A stretch of 64,000 bases of DNA from Sphingomonas citricola (GCF_019429535.1 NZ_JAHXZM010000005.1:186001-250000), one strand, 5' to 3'. Shown: positions 45,674-54,299, counted from the stretch's first letter. Numbers and translations: made by a program. Notes: a model not told the origin generated them from the sequence alone.

Positions 45674-46912
45674 ATGACGATCACGCCTGAACCAGCCGAC
45701 GGTGAACCGCCGGCGCCGCCCCGATTCATCGCCGTCGACTTCTTTTGCGGCGCCGGGGGCACTACCCGCGGCCTCATTGACGCAGGGGGATACGTGTTGG
45801 CCGGGGTCGATAAGGAGGCGCGCTGCAAGCGCACCTACGTCGAGAACAACACTAACCTGCGCGGCGACAGGAAGGCTCCCGAGTTCCTCCAACGAGACAT
45901 CTTCCTCAAGTGCGAGGCGTACCCGGAAGGCGAGCAGGAGGAACTCGCGCGCGAGCTGAGCGATCTTATCCAAAAGGCGCAGGAACAGTTTCCCGGCGCA
46001 CCCCTCCTCTTTGCCATCTGCGCACCTTGTCAGCCCTTTACCACACTGTCGTCGCGCAAGAAGATGAGCGGCGACAGGATCGAGAAGCGCGGCCGCGACA
46101 GCAACCTCCTTCGTGCCGCACTTACCTTCGTCGAGAAGCACAGGCCCGACTTCGTCCTTTCGGAGAACGTCGCCGGCATTCAGGATGAGCGTTTCGGCGG
46201 CATCTGGGGCGACTTCCGCGAGCGACTGAACCAACTCGGGTTCGTCACCGGATCTGAGACGGTCTGCGTGTCAAAGTTCGGCGTGGCGCAGCGCCGCAAG
46301 CGTTCGATCCTTCTCGCGGCTGACCGTGATCGGGTCCGCAAGGATCGGCTCACCGAGGACTTGGTCGCCAGCGAACTGATTGTGCCCAAGAAGGACGAGA
46401 ACGCCGAGCCGCTAACCGTGCAGGAGGCTATCGAACACCTTCCACGCCTGGAGGCTGGAGACAACGATCCCTCGGTGGCAAATCACCGGACACGCTCGCT
46501 CACCGAAATCAACATCAAGCGCATCAGCTCGGCGAAGCCCGGCGAGACGAACCGCTATCTGGACGCGACCGAGCATGGCGACCTCAGCCTCGACTGCCAC
46601 CGCCGCGTTAACGCCAAGCTGAAGACGCGCGGCTTCAACGACGTCTACACCCGGATGCGGCCGGACGGCCCCTCGCCCACAATAACAACCCGCTGCCACA
46701 GCATTTCGAACGGTAGGTTCGGTCACTATGACACGACCCAGAACCGCGGAATATCCCTGCGCGAGGCGGCGGCGCTCCAATCCTTCCCGGACGGGTACGT
46801 CTTTCACCCGGTGGAAATGATCGAGCCGGTTGCCCGGATGATCGGGAACGCCGTGCCCCCGCGCCTCGCCCAGTTCTTCGCGACCTATCTAGTCGAGTCC
46901 GTCGAGACCTGA
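45674..46912 (+). CDS. dcm: DNA (cytosine-5)-methyltransferase
   Basis: 412 residues. All main C5-methyltransferase motifs are visible in order: FFCGAGGTTRGL (motif I, ~23-34), the catalytic CAPCQPF with Cys119 (motif IV), VLSENVAGI (motif VI), VAQRRKRSILLA (motif VIII), a target-recognition region, SPTITTRC (near motif IX) and the end MIGNAVPPRLA (motif X). The enzyme methylates cytosine C5 in a specific DNA sequence, which cannot be read from the protein. The ATG at 45674 was selected because the ~55 residues above it are Arg-rich and unlike the family. It overlaps the vsr gene tail to tail by 28 bp. Confidence 0.93.
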   Translation: MTITPEPADGEPPAPPRFIAVDFFCGAGGTTRGLIDAGGYVLAGVDKEARCKRTYVENNTNLRGDRKAPEFLQRDIFLKCEAYPEGEQEELARELSDLIQKAQEQFPGAPLLFAICAPCQPFTTLSSRKKMSGDRIEKRGRDSNLLRAALTFVEKHRPDFVLSENVAGIQDERFGGIWGDFRERLNQLGFVTGSETVCVSKFGVAQRRKRSILLAADRDRVRKDRLTEDLVASELIVPKKDENAEPLTVQEAIEHLPRLEAGDNDPSVANHRTRSLTEINIKRISSAKPGETNRYLDATEHGDLSLDCHRRVNAKLKTRGFNDVYTRMRPDGPSPTITTRCHSISNGRFGHYDTTQNRGISLREAAALQSFPDGYVFHPVEMIEPVARMIGNAVPPRLAQFFATYLVESVET

Positions 46913-47313
46913 TCCCGACGCGCCTCTAATTCGGCAAGGAGGGCGGCAACACCGCACTCGAGGGCGCATTCCCAGATCACCCACACGTTCCAGCCGAGCT
47001 CCCGCAGGCCCGCCTTGGTAAGACGGTCACGCTCGAGGTTCCCGTCCAGCTTGGCGGTCCAGAACTCCCGGTTGGACGCTGGCCGTCTGCCGCGAGCGCA
47101 GTCGTGACCATGCCAGAAGCAGCCGTGCACCAGCACCGCAACGCGGTACCTCGGCAGGATCACGTCGGGCCTGCCCGGCAGTTCTTTCGCGTGTAAGCGG
47201 TAGCGGAAGCCACGAGCGTGGAGCGCGCGCCTGACCACCATCTCTGGACCGGTATTCCGATTCCTCACCCGTGACATGTTTCGGGATCGAGTCTCTGGGC
47301 TCACCCGATCCAT
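46885..47313 (-). CDS. vsr: very short patch repair endonuclease
   Basis: 142 residues. Vsr nicks DNA at T:G mismatches left by deamination of 5-methylcytosine, protecting the methyltransferase's sites from C-to-T mutation. Family features: RSRNMSRVRNRNTGPE at the N-terminus, GRPDVILPRYRVAVLVHGCFWHGHDC (split; catalytic Asp and zinc-binding Cys/His), and GWNVWVIWECAL. The length is standard (~140). Its 3' end overlaps the methyltransferase by 28 bp in convergent orientation, so the two genes do not share a transcript. The association supports a complete modification system here. Confidence 0.95.
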   Translation of the reverse strand: MDRVSPETRSRNMSRVRNRNTGPEMVVRRALHARGFRYRLHAKELPGRPDVILPRYRVAVLVHGCFWHGHDCARGRRPASNREFWTAKLDGNLERDRLTKAGLRELGWNVWVIWECALECGVAALLAELEARRDQVSTDSTR

Positions 47314-47496
47314 TCAGCTTCGGCGTCCAAAGCGGCCTAGGCAATGATCATTGCCGATCACGACGAGAAGGCGGCACGCAGGGTCGCAGCGTCGTACGCC
47401 ACTGGGGGCTCCTCATCGGCGACCACGCCATCAGCCGCAATCATGGTGGCGATCAGATTAGCGATCGCCTCATCCGGACTTCCCTCCACGACCGGG

Positions 47497-49386
47497 TCAG
47501 GCCGCGAGGCCGGACTTGCCGCTCCCCTCATTCTCTCCCGCCAACTCGCCGAACTTCGCATAATCCACCCCGATGCGGGACTGGTGATTGCCCAGGAGAT
47601 GTAGGAACCTGGCCGCGTACTGGGGCCTAAGCTGGCTCACGGCGAAGGCCTTGCGCTCCCCGATGTCGAGCGCATCCCCCACTTTCCTCAGCTCCTTGAA
47701 GAGGAAGCCGTGCCTCTGCCACCCCAAATCGCCCGAGAAGCCGGTCGGCTCCAGCATCCACGTCAGCGGCCGAGGCTGCCGCATCTGCGTATGGACTGCG
47801 CGCAGGAAGTGTTGCTTACCGTCCACGCTGACGAAGACCTGCGTCCCGCGCTCTGCCTCAGGCAAGGCCTGCTTCGCCTTGCTCTTCTCCAGCTTGAGCA
47901 GGTGCACCGGGCGGAACGGGAACATGTCCGCGTGCCAACTGAATGCGTCCGAGGACTTGCGCGGCACCATGTCGCAGGCCGGCGTCACGCAAATCCACCA
48001 CTCGTCGGTATCAGCCGAACAGAGCACCGTTCCGGTGGTCAGGTGACCGCCCCGAAAACGGTCCGACGACAGGTACTCGTTTAAGGCGTGCAGAACCTCG
48101 AACTCCATGTTCGCCTTGTCCCGCCAGGCTACACCCGCCTCCTTCGCCGCGGCCGCCACCACCTCCACCTCCGGCTTGCCGGTCAAGTCACCCATCGCCT
48201 CCACGGAGAGGCGGGCCGCAACCTTACCAAACCGCATCAACTCGGATTCCGGGTCGGCCAGTTGAACCTGGATGGACTGTTCGATGGACTCGGCCAGCCG
48301 GGCGTTCAGGGAAGCCACTAGGCCGTCAACGGCCATGTCTTCGCCACCGGCACCGTGCTCGCGCAGCATGTGGAACATCCAGCCTGCCTTAAGCAGGCTG
48401 GATGGCATTAGCGAGCTGTCGAAGGCATAAGACCGGTGTTCAAGCTCGTTCTGCAGCTCGGAGACGAGTAGCTGAAGGACGCTCGGCTTCCACGTCTTCA
48501 ACGCCGCGTCGAGGCAGTCGAAGATGCCCGGCTCCTCATGCTGCGTCGGCCGCCCGTCCTCGCTCTGCTCGGGCTTCTTCATCAGGCAGACGAAAACGCT
48601 TCCCGCGTTCAGATAGGGTGGAGCCCCAGCCGGAGCGCCCTCGAGAGGGTGAGGTTCGGCCGCGTCCGCCTCGGCGCCATGACGTTGGATCGCGGCGCGG
48701 TGGATCAATGCCTCGAGGACGGCCTTCGTCTGGGCACCCGGCACCCTGTGCAGCTCTCGGAGGTCCTTGAGCAGTTGCTGGTACTGAGAGCAGATGTGCC
48801 TCATCCCGTGCAGGACGTAATCGCGCAGGACTTCATCGGGAACGAGTTCCAAGGTCCCTTCCGGGTCAATGTCGCCGACCAGCTCGTCCGCATCCCTGCC
48901 CTGGCCGAGGTCAAGGCCGTCGAGGAAATGCTCCTTTTCGCGCCAACCTCTATGCAGCCTGACGGCGGCTCGGGTCCAGACCTTCAAAAGGTTGTCCCGC
49001 GTGTAGATGATCACAAGATTGAAGTGCGGGCTATGCGACAGGCCCGAGAGCACGCGGACCGCGTCCTCGCTGTCCTGGGGCTCGGCCCGCCTCAGGTTCC
49101 AGTCGAGCACAACGAGGTCGCTCTTGCGGATCTTCTCGATGAACTCGCCATCCACGTGGCCGACCGTGTTCTCGACGTCGCACACGATTCGGTGCCTGTG
49201 CATCAACTCGTAAAGGCGCCGCGCCTCGTCGACGTCGGGGAAATCGGCACGAACGGCGGCCGCGTCGTTCGCCGCCAGCAGGTCGTTGTAGCTTGGGAAG
49301 CTGTCGTCGATGAGGATCGCGGACTGGACGGCCCGCTTCCGCAGCGTCTCGACGACTGCCTCGTCATAGGTCGCCGGCTCAGCCAT
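47497..49386 (-). CDS. receiver-like protein partnered with a dual-ATPase protein
   Basis: 629 residues. The first ~150 residues look like a response-regulator receiver: ILIDDSF (acidic pair 27-28), LVVLDWNLRR (Asp95 at the phospho-acceptor position) and VIIYTRD (Thr129 switch position). The fold contains a long insertion (~30-80) not usual in CheY-like proteins. The remaining ~480 residues match no domain I can name. They include helical regions and a beta-rich segment around WWICVTPACDMVPRKSS that resembles a small effector or binding domain. It overlaps the upstream ATPase gene by 8 bp, so both proteins are probably made together. The likely role is signal output of a two-gene defence-type system (inference). 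Confidence 0.65.
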   Translation of the reverse strand: MAEPATYDEAVVETLRKRAVQSAILIDDSFPSYNDLLAANDAAAVRADFPDVDEARRLYELMHRHRIVCDVENTVGHVDGEFIEKIRKSDLVVLDWNLRRAEPQDSEDAVRVLSGLSHSPHFNLVIIYTRDNLLKVWTRAAVRLHRGWREKEHFLDGLDLGQGRDADELVGDIDPEGTLELVPDEVLRDYVLHGMRHICSQYQQLLKDLRELHRVPGAQTKAVLEALIHRAAIQRHGAEADAAEPHPLEGAPAGAPPYLNAGSVFVCLMKKPEQSEDGRPTQHEEPGIFDCLDAALKTWKPSVLQLLVSELQNELEHRSYAFDSSLMPSSLLKAGWMFHMLREHGAGGEDMAVDGLVASLNARLAESIEQSIQVQLADPESELMRFGKVAARLSVEAMGDLTGKPEVEVVAAAAKEAGVAWRDKANMEFEVLHALNEYLSSDRFRGGHLTTGTVLCSADTDEWWICVTPACDMVPRKSSDAFSWHADMFPFRPVHLLKLEKSKAKQALPEAERGTQVFVSVDGKQHFLRAVHTQMRQPRPLTWMLEPTGFSGDLGWQRHGFLFKELRKVGDALDIGERKAFAVSQLRPQYAARFLHLLGNHQSRIGVDYAKFGELAGENEGSGKSGLAA

Positions 49387-52303
49387 GGGTCATGCCTCGA
49401 AACTCGATGATGAAGTTTGCGCCCGGCAGGACCTTGGGATCCTCCGGACCCGCGTAGCGGATATCGTGGTGCGAGACCGCCAAGTTCAACTTGCAGAGAT
49501 GCAGGCCGACGCCCCTGCCGTTGGTCCGGCGCGTGAAAAACAGGTCGAACAGATTGGGAATGTCGTCCGGGTCAACGCCGGGCCCCGAATCTGCCACGAC
49601 GACCAGTTCGCCGACCAGGTCCAGCGTTATCCTGCGGTCATCGACGAACCGCACCCAGTATAGGGCGTTGTTCACCAGGTTGATGAACACTGGCAGCAGA
49701 CGGGACCTGAGATCGATGACCCGGATGGACCGGAACGCGGGCGTAGCGGTAAACTCAACCCGCTCGTCCTTAAGCCGGCGGCGGAAGAAGTCCTGGACGA
49801 AGTCGGCTATTGATTCCCCGGTGATCGTCTCCCGTGACCTGTAGCCCGCCAGGCGGAGCGGCGCCAGGAAGCGCAGCCGATCTGTGATCGCGCTGTGAGC
49901 TTCGAAGGCGAGCCGATAAGCATCGCTTTTCTGAACGTCGGCGGGAAGCCGGTGCAGGTTGCGCCGGACCTCGGCGTCCATCGTGTCCAGCTCGTGACCG
50001 ATGATCTCGATCGCGATGCCCATCTGCGCTAGCACGTTGAAATCGTTCACGCGGCGATCGAGCTGTGCCCGCTCGTCCTCCGTGACGGCCAGCGCGCCCT
50101 CCAGGTCGATGTCGTTGCGCAGCTGCTCGAGCGCCCGTAGGAACGGCTCGTAGCGGCCGACGAAGTCCTCCTCGAGCTGGGCCGCCGTCGCGTCCAGCCC
50201 GTTTAGCACCGTGCCGAGCCGGATTCCGCGCTCGAGGTCCTGCAGCTGCGGGCTTGCCAGCAGATAGTACTGCTTAAAGTCGGACTCGGCCTGCGCCCGC
50301 CACTTCTCCCGCAGTTCGGAGATCTGGGCGTCGATGATTTTGCGGAACCGGTCGACCCTTGCGCTCAGCCTCGACTGATTGCTTTGAAGCCGCCGCGTCG
50401 CGACGGCATCCGGAGGCTCCACCCTCATCACCTCGATTGCAGCGGACATTTCGTTACCGGCAGCATCGATGGCCGCCCCGAGCGCCCGGTAGTCGTCGCG
50501 ATACCGCCTGTACGCTACCTCCTGGTCGCCCAGCTTGGAAGGTACCTGCGGGACGCGGAGTCGATCTCGCTCGTCGCGCAGAGCGTCGAGTTCCTCGGAT
50601 ACGAGCGCGACCTCTCCCGGATCCTGCTCGGCTAGTGCCTCCGCAAGGCGCTGCCTCAGCGCGCCCGCCGCCTCCACTGCCTGGCGGACGGGCTCGGCAT
50701 TCGACTTCAGGAATTTGCGAAAGGTCGAGGCCCGCGCCCGTGTGGCCTTCTGCGCCGCCTCCGCAGCAGACTTGTTGCGGGCCTTAATATCCTCCAGTTC
50801 CCCCTTCCGGATATCGGAGTCGGTGCCGAAGTACCGCTTTCCAACCGAGACCAGGAGGTCCTCCACGAGGATCCTGAGCTCGCGAAACGCCCGGTTGTCG
50901 ACCAGTCCCTCGCGTCCCGCCTTGTCACGCAGATTGGGATTTTGCTCGCGGGTGAACGCCGTCCGGCCAAAGCTCCTTCGATGGGCCCAGAAGTATCGTC
51001 CCGCGTGGCGGGACCTGCGCTCCTCAATGGCATAAAGGTCGGATTCCGGATTGCCGTAAGGCATGATCCGAAGATTATCGCGATAGACGTAGACGCCCCC
51101 GTACTGATCCGTCTTCGCCGACAGGGCGGCATGGACAGCCTTCGGGTGCGTACTCGCATCCGCATCCTGCTCGAAGGTTCCGATGCAGAACTTCACCGGC
51201 CCTAGGCGTTCGCGAGAGCCGCGAGGCGGCGGCCGGGTCGGAACATGGGTGATCTCCCCGCGATCCTTGCCGAGCACGCGTAGCTTCCCACGAAAGACGC
51301 CGAGCTCGTCGAAGCCGCCGTCGATCGAGTGCTCAAGCGTTCGGAACTCGTCGATCCCGAACACATCCGCAGCCTTCACAATGGCGCGACGTTGTTCACC
51401 TTGGTGCAGGACTACCTCGTAGTCGAACGGTTCGCGGTCCTCCTCGAAGGGGTCGGTGAAGCCGGTCAGCGTCTTAACCAGATCCAGCCTGACCACTTCG
51501 ACCTCGGCGTCGTCATCCGCCGCCGAAGTGTCGACTTGGACGGACAGCTCACGATGCACATCTAAGAGGAGGATGGCGGTTCCGGTCTCTCGCGTGCCCG
51601 CGAAGGCCGGCCAATCACGCAGGTGCCGCTCCTCGAGCTGCACGCGTGCTCCGGCTCGGATTCGCTCGGACGTGGTCTCCGAGAGGCCTAACGCGCGCTC
51701 GTATTCGTCAAACCGCGACCACGCCGCCGTCAGCCGGTCATGCCTCGGATCGTCCTCGTCCGGTCTGACGTTTGCTATGAGGGTCGCACGCATCGAGTCC
51801 AGAAGGCCGAGGATTTCACACGTCGAGGTGAAGCTCTCGACCGCCACTGCGATGTCCTCGAGAGCCAAATACGGGTTCTCGAACAACCGCCAGTCGACCA
51901 TCACTGCGGCGAAATCGCTGTCCGCCCTCTTTGAGAGGATCAGGGTGACGGGCGCCAGGAACGCCGCCGAGAGACGCCCGATGCCTTTCTCGCCCTGACG
52001 GGGCCGCGGCGCCCGCCCCTTGGGAACATCGGCCTGGTCATCCCTGACCCTGATCTTCGAATCGGTGCCGACCACGAGCCAGCGCTCTAGGAAGTCGGCC
52101 CGCGACATGCCGAGGCCGTCGTCATAGATCGCGCCTACGGCGGGGCTGCCGTCAAACACGTGCAGGGACACGCTGTCGGCGTAGGCATCGTAGGCGTTCT
52201 TCCAGAGCTCGCTGACCGCGGTAGGGCAGTCGGCTATCTGACCGCGCCCAAGGTGGTCGATGGTGCGGGCGCGAGTCTGGAACGTGGTGCGCTGCACCGT
52301 CAT
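49379..52303 (-). CDS. dual GHKL ATPase: MORC/Hsp90-like N-terminus plus histidine-kinase-like C-terminus
   Basis: 974 residues. The N-terminal GHKL module (1-~200) has LWKNAYDAYA (Asn36, N-box), YDDGLGMS (60-67) and GEKGIGR (104-110), the pattern of MORC/MutL/Hsp90-type ATPases found in prokaryotic conflict systems. The middle (~200-740) includes a long helical coiled-coil-like region (Lys/Arg/Ala-rich, ~520-720). The C-terminus (~760-974) looks like a histidine kinase: GHELDTMDAE with His near 770, NLVNNALYWV (~875), VADSGPGVDPDD (~905) and TNGRGVGLHLCK (~928). The ATG at 52303 was preferred; one at 52315 adds 4 residues. The paired receiver-like gene follows with an 8-bp overlap. Confidence 0.75.
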   Translation of the reverse strand: MTVQRTTFQTRARTIDHLGRGQIADCPTAVSELWKNAYDAYADSVSLHVFDGSPAVGAIYDDGLGMSRADFLERWLVVGTDSKIRVRDDQADVPKGRAPRPRQGEKGIGRLSAAFLAPVTLILSKRADSDFAAVMVDWRLFENPYLALEDIAVAVESFTSTCEILGLLDSMRATLIANVRPDEDDPRHDRLTAAWSRFDEYERALGLSETTSERIRAGARVQLEERHLRDWPAFAGTRETGTAILLLDVHRELSVQVDTSAADDDAEVEVVRLDLVKTLTGFTDPFEEDREPFDYEVVLHQGEQRRAIVKAADVFGIDEFRTLEHSIDGGFDELGVFRGKLRVLGKDRGEITHVPTRPPPRGSRERLGPVKFCIGTFEQDADASTHPKAVHAALSAKTDQYGGVYVYRDNLRIMPYGNPESDLYAIEERRSRHAGRYFWAHRRSFGRTAFTREQNPNLRDKAGREGLVDNRAFRELRILVEDLLVSVGKRYFGTDSDIRKGELEDIKARNKSAAEAAQKATRARASTFRKFLKSNAEPVRQAVEAAGALRQRLAEALAEQDPGEVALVSEELDALRDERDRLRVPQVPSKLGDQEVAYRRYRDDYRALGAAIDAAGNEMSAAIEVMRVEPPDAVATRRLQSNQSRLSARVDRFRKIIDAQISELREKWRAQAESDFKQYYLLASPQLQDLERGIRLGTVLNGLDATAAQLEEDFVGRYEPFLRALEQLRNDIDLEGALAVTEDERAQLDRRVNDFNVLAQMGIAIEIIGHELDTMDAEVRRNLHRLPADVQKSDAYRLAFEAHSAITDRLRFLAPLRLAGYRSRETITGESIADFVQDFFRRRLKDERVEFTATPAFRSIRVIDLRSRLLPVFINLVNNALYWVRFVDDRRITLDLVGELVVVADSGPGVDPDDIPNLFDLFFTRRTNGRGVGLHLCKLNLAVSHHDIRYAGPEDPKVLPGANFIIEFRGMTHG

Positions 52304-52821
52304 GCGGACCACCATCGCACGTACGCGCCCCTGCCTCTCGGGCCGCTCGGCAACCTCTTCAAACCTTCTCCCCCCGCCCGCTGCGACCCCGAACCAGTAC
52401 GGGTTTCCCTCTCTCGGGCTAACGAACCATAAACGCCGCGGCTGCGCCAGTCAGCAGACGTCGCAATTGGATTTGGGATTCAATCTATTTCGGCTGCAAT
52501 TTCCTCCCAAATTTGGGGCAAGCCGAACAGGACGACCGGCGCCATGCAGTTCATCGTGGGTCTTCCAACGAGGTATGCCAGCTACGAGGGCGGAACGCGT
52601 ACCCTCGCCACCTCCCGTTAATGGCTAGAACTGCACCCCGGATATTTCTCCAAGTGAACGAAGGGCTGCTCACCGCGGTCGGTACCCGAAAGCGGACCGG
52701 CCGAAATCCACCACAGAAGCTCAGATGAAAGGTCTGCGATATTGGCGGCCACGTTCAAGATGGGTCCGCAAGGGTCACCTACGACGCGCTTTACAAACGA
52801 GCAGTCTCAGCCATCTTATAT
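52304..52821. other. intergenic region upstream of the dual-ATPase operon
   Basis: About 520 bp without a credible gene. It should contain the promoter of the leftward ATPase/receiver pair. A perfect 12-bp palindrome, CCCAAATTTGGG at 52506-52517, lies about 200 bp upstream of the ATPase start in the more AT-rich part (52455-52520). Confidence 0.5.
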
Positions 52822-52844
52822 GTAGGTAAGCAATACTTACCTAC
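52822..52844. repeat. 9-bp perfect inverted repeat at the 3' end of the XRE gene
   Basis: GTAGGTAAG (52822-52830) and CTTACCTAC (52836-52844) flank the 5-base loop CAATA. The right arm covers the stop codon of the XRE gene (TAA at 52839-52837). There is no T-run on either side, so either a hairpin end or a protein-binding site is possible. Confidence 0.6.
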
Positions 52845-53043
52845 TTAGGAGCTCGTGTGGCTGAACCTTGAGCGCGTCGGCAAGCCTACCAAGCGCTCGC
52901 ACGGACGGGTTTCTCGTACCACGTTCAAGGTCGCTGAGATAGCTGCGCTTCATTCCAGCCTCGAGCGACAGCTCCTCCTGCGACATGCCCGCTAGCTTCC
53001 GATAGCGGCGCACGTTCGCGCCAAGCAGCTGCACCACGTCCAT
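52837..53043 (-). CDS. XRE-family helix-turn-helix regulator
   Basis: 68 residues from the ATG at 53043: one Cro/C1-type HTH with MSQEELSLEAGMKRSYLSDLERG (split) as recognition unit, followed by NPSVRALGRLADAL. Such small regulators control mobile elements and restriction systems (C-protein-like). An ATG at 53067 or GTG at 53073 would extend it by 8-10 residues. An inverted repeat CACGTCT-N7-AGACGTG lies directly upstream (53071-53091), a good candidate for autoregulation. It stands between the defence genes and the rightward small-gene cluster. Confidence 0.8.
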   Translation of the reverse strand: MDVVQLLGANVRRYRKLAGMSQEELSLEAGMKRSYLSDLERGTRNPSVRALGRLADALKVQPHELLSR

Positions 53044-53070
53044 GTCTCGACTTGGCCGCAGACGCATGCC

Positions 53071-53091
53071 CACGTCTGTCCACTAGACGTG
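53071..53091. promoter_or_regulatory. candidate operator of the XRE regulator
   Basis: CACGTCT (53071-53077) and AGACGTG (53085-53091) are perfect 7-bp arms around a 7-bp spacer. The site lies 28-48 bp before the ATG of the XRE gene and about 80 bp before the divergent lipoprotein gene, so one bound regulator could control both. Cro-like proteins typically bind such sites. Confidence 0.5.
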
Positions 53092-53172
53092 TCATTTTCG
53101 CTTGCGGCCGCAATCCAAAGCGGGAACGATCCCGCTCAACCGCCCGACATCGGGCTCAACAGGAGAATAGAT

Positions 53173-53532
53173 ATGATGCTACGATCACGGGCGGGGTGCA
53201 TCCTCGCCACTTTGCTGACGCTCGCCGGCTGCGGACGCGATCGCTCAGGCGCCGAAGCAGCCGTCAAAGAAGCCCTGAAGGCCCCTGAGTCAGCGCGCTT
53301 TGGCGAGTTCTACTTCAACAGCAAGACCGGCAAAGCTTGCCTTGAGACCAACGCGAAGAACTCGATGGGTGGGTACACCGGCGACAAGCAGGTCCAGCTC
53401 GTCAAGAACGGCAGCGGCTGGGAGTACATCGGCGAAACTGAGGAGACAGCGGACGAGTGTCGAAAGACACACGCCGATGAGACGCGCGATCCGCAACAGG
53501 TGCTCGACGACCGCCTGAAGAACCTGGAGTAG
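53173..53532 (+). CDS. small lipoprotein of unknown function
   Basis: 119 residues. The N-terminus MMLRSRAGCILATLLTLAGCG is a lipoprotein signal with lipobox LAGC (acylated Cys near 20). The mature part is hydrophilic, with two further cysteines (KACLE and DECRK) and a central GGYTGDKQVQLVKNGSGWEYIG beta-rich segment (split). A clear AGGAGAAT ribosome-binding site is found about 5 bases before the ATG at 53173. It starts a rightward cluster of small genes ending at an intrinsic terminator (53836-53863). Confidence 0.72.
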   Translation: MMLRSRAGCILATLLTLAGCGRDRSGAEAAVKEALKAPESARFGEFYFNSKTGKACLETNAKNSMGGYTGDKQVQLVKNGSGWEYIGETEETADECRKTHADETRDPQQVLDDRLKNLE

Positions 53533-53536
53533 CCGG

Positions 53537-53800
53537 GTGGTACAGATCATCCTCGCGCTGCTCGCGATCGCCGCCGCCATCTACGCGGTGAAGGTCGCGG
53601 TCCTGCTCATCATCCTGGTCGGGCTGATCTTCCGCACCAGAACGACGGTCAGCATCCTGGTGATGCTGGGCGCGTGGGCGCTGCTCGGCCGCTACCCGGT
53701 CGCCGGCATCGCCCTGATCGCGCTGGTCGCCTTCGTGACGATCAAGCGCGCGCTCGCCAGCAAGGACGGCGACAATCTACCGGACAAGCCGTCCGACTGA
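53537..53800 (+). CDS. small membrane protein, 2-3 helices
   Basis: 87 residues, GTG start 4 bp after the lipoprotein stop. Nearly all of it is hydrophobic: IILALLAIAAAIYAVKVAVLL merges into LIILVGLIF, then RTRTTVSILVMLGAWALLG and VAGIALIALVAFVTI, with a short charged tail. It looks like an inner-membrane protein and resembles no named family to me. It is co-transcribed with the lipoprotein gene and followed by an intrinsic terminator. Confidence 0.65.
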   Translation: MVQIILALLAIAAAIYAVKVAVLLIILVGLIFRTRTTVSILVMLGAWALLGRYPVAGIALIALVAFVTIKRALASKDGDNLPDKPSD

Positions 53801-53835
53801 CCACCATCCTCTGATCGACCCATCAACCCACCAAA

Positions 53836-53863
53836 GCCCTCGGCCTCACCGCCGGGGGCTTTT
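53836..53863 (+). terminator. intrinsic terminator
   Basis: GCCCTCGGC (53836-53844) pairs with GCCGGGGGC (53851-53859), with one G-U pair and loop CTCACC, followed by TTTT (53860-53863). It ends the lipoprotein/membrane-protein transcript 36 bp after the last stop codon. Confidence 0.75.
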
Positions 53864-53885
53864 CTCGTTTCAGGAGACAAGACCC

Positions 53886-54299
53886 ATGCTCACCATCGAC
53901 ACCGACGCCCGGCTCGCCCGCGCGCTCGACCAGCCACTCGGCGCCGCCGTCCACCGCCTGCTGGCGCTCAGGCGCCATCAGCTCGGCAGCATCGAGGGCA
54001 CCGCCGCCTTCCACCTCGTGGAGGCAGGCGACACGCTCGCCGACGCGGAAGCGGCTCTAGGCTTTCCCATCGCCACCGACATGGTCGAGGGCACCAGCTA
54101 CCCCGACCCGGACTTCGTGCCCTCCTGGGAGAGCGCGGAACGGCACTCGGGCGGAGTGTACGAGATCGTCTACGTCCTCACCGACGACGGCCACGCGCAC
54201 GTGCTGCTCGTGCCCGATCGCGAGGACACCGATCCCGTGCTGAGGTCGCTCCTTCGCGACCACGTCGACCAAGCCGAGGGTGCTCTTCCAGCCCCTTAG
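53886..54299 (+). CDS. hypothetical protein, paralogue of the 54426-54806 gene
   Basis: 137 residues, soluble and acidic, unknown family. The core FHLVEAGDTLADAEAALGFPIATDMVEG is matched in the neighbour by FLIVEEGDTEADIVAAVGFSPLVDPIDG (both split here), and the following Trp-containing and beta segments also align. The two are therefore tandem duplicates. Its leader (CTTTTCTCGTTTCAGGAGACAAGACCCATG) closely matches the leader of the neighbour. AGGAG lies 9-10 bases before the start. Such small proteins are common in mobile elements of sphingomonads, but no function is known to me. Confidence 0.65.
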   Translation: MLTIDTDARLARALDQPLGAAVHRLLALRRHQLGSIEGTAAFHLVEAGDTLADAEAALGFPIATDMVEGTSYPDPDFVPSWESAERHSGGVYEIVYVLTDDGHAHVLLVPDREDTDPVLRSLLRDHVDQAEGALPAP

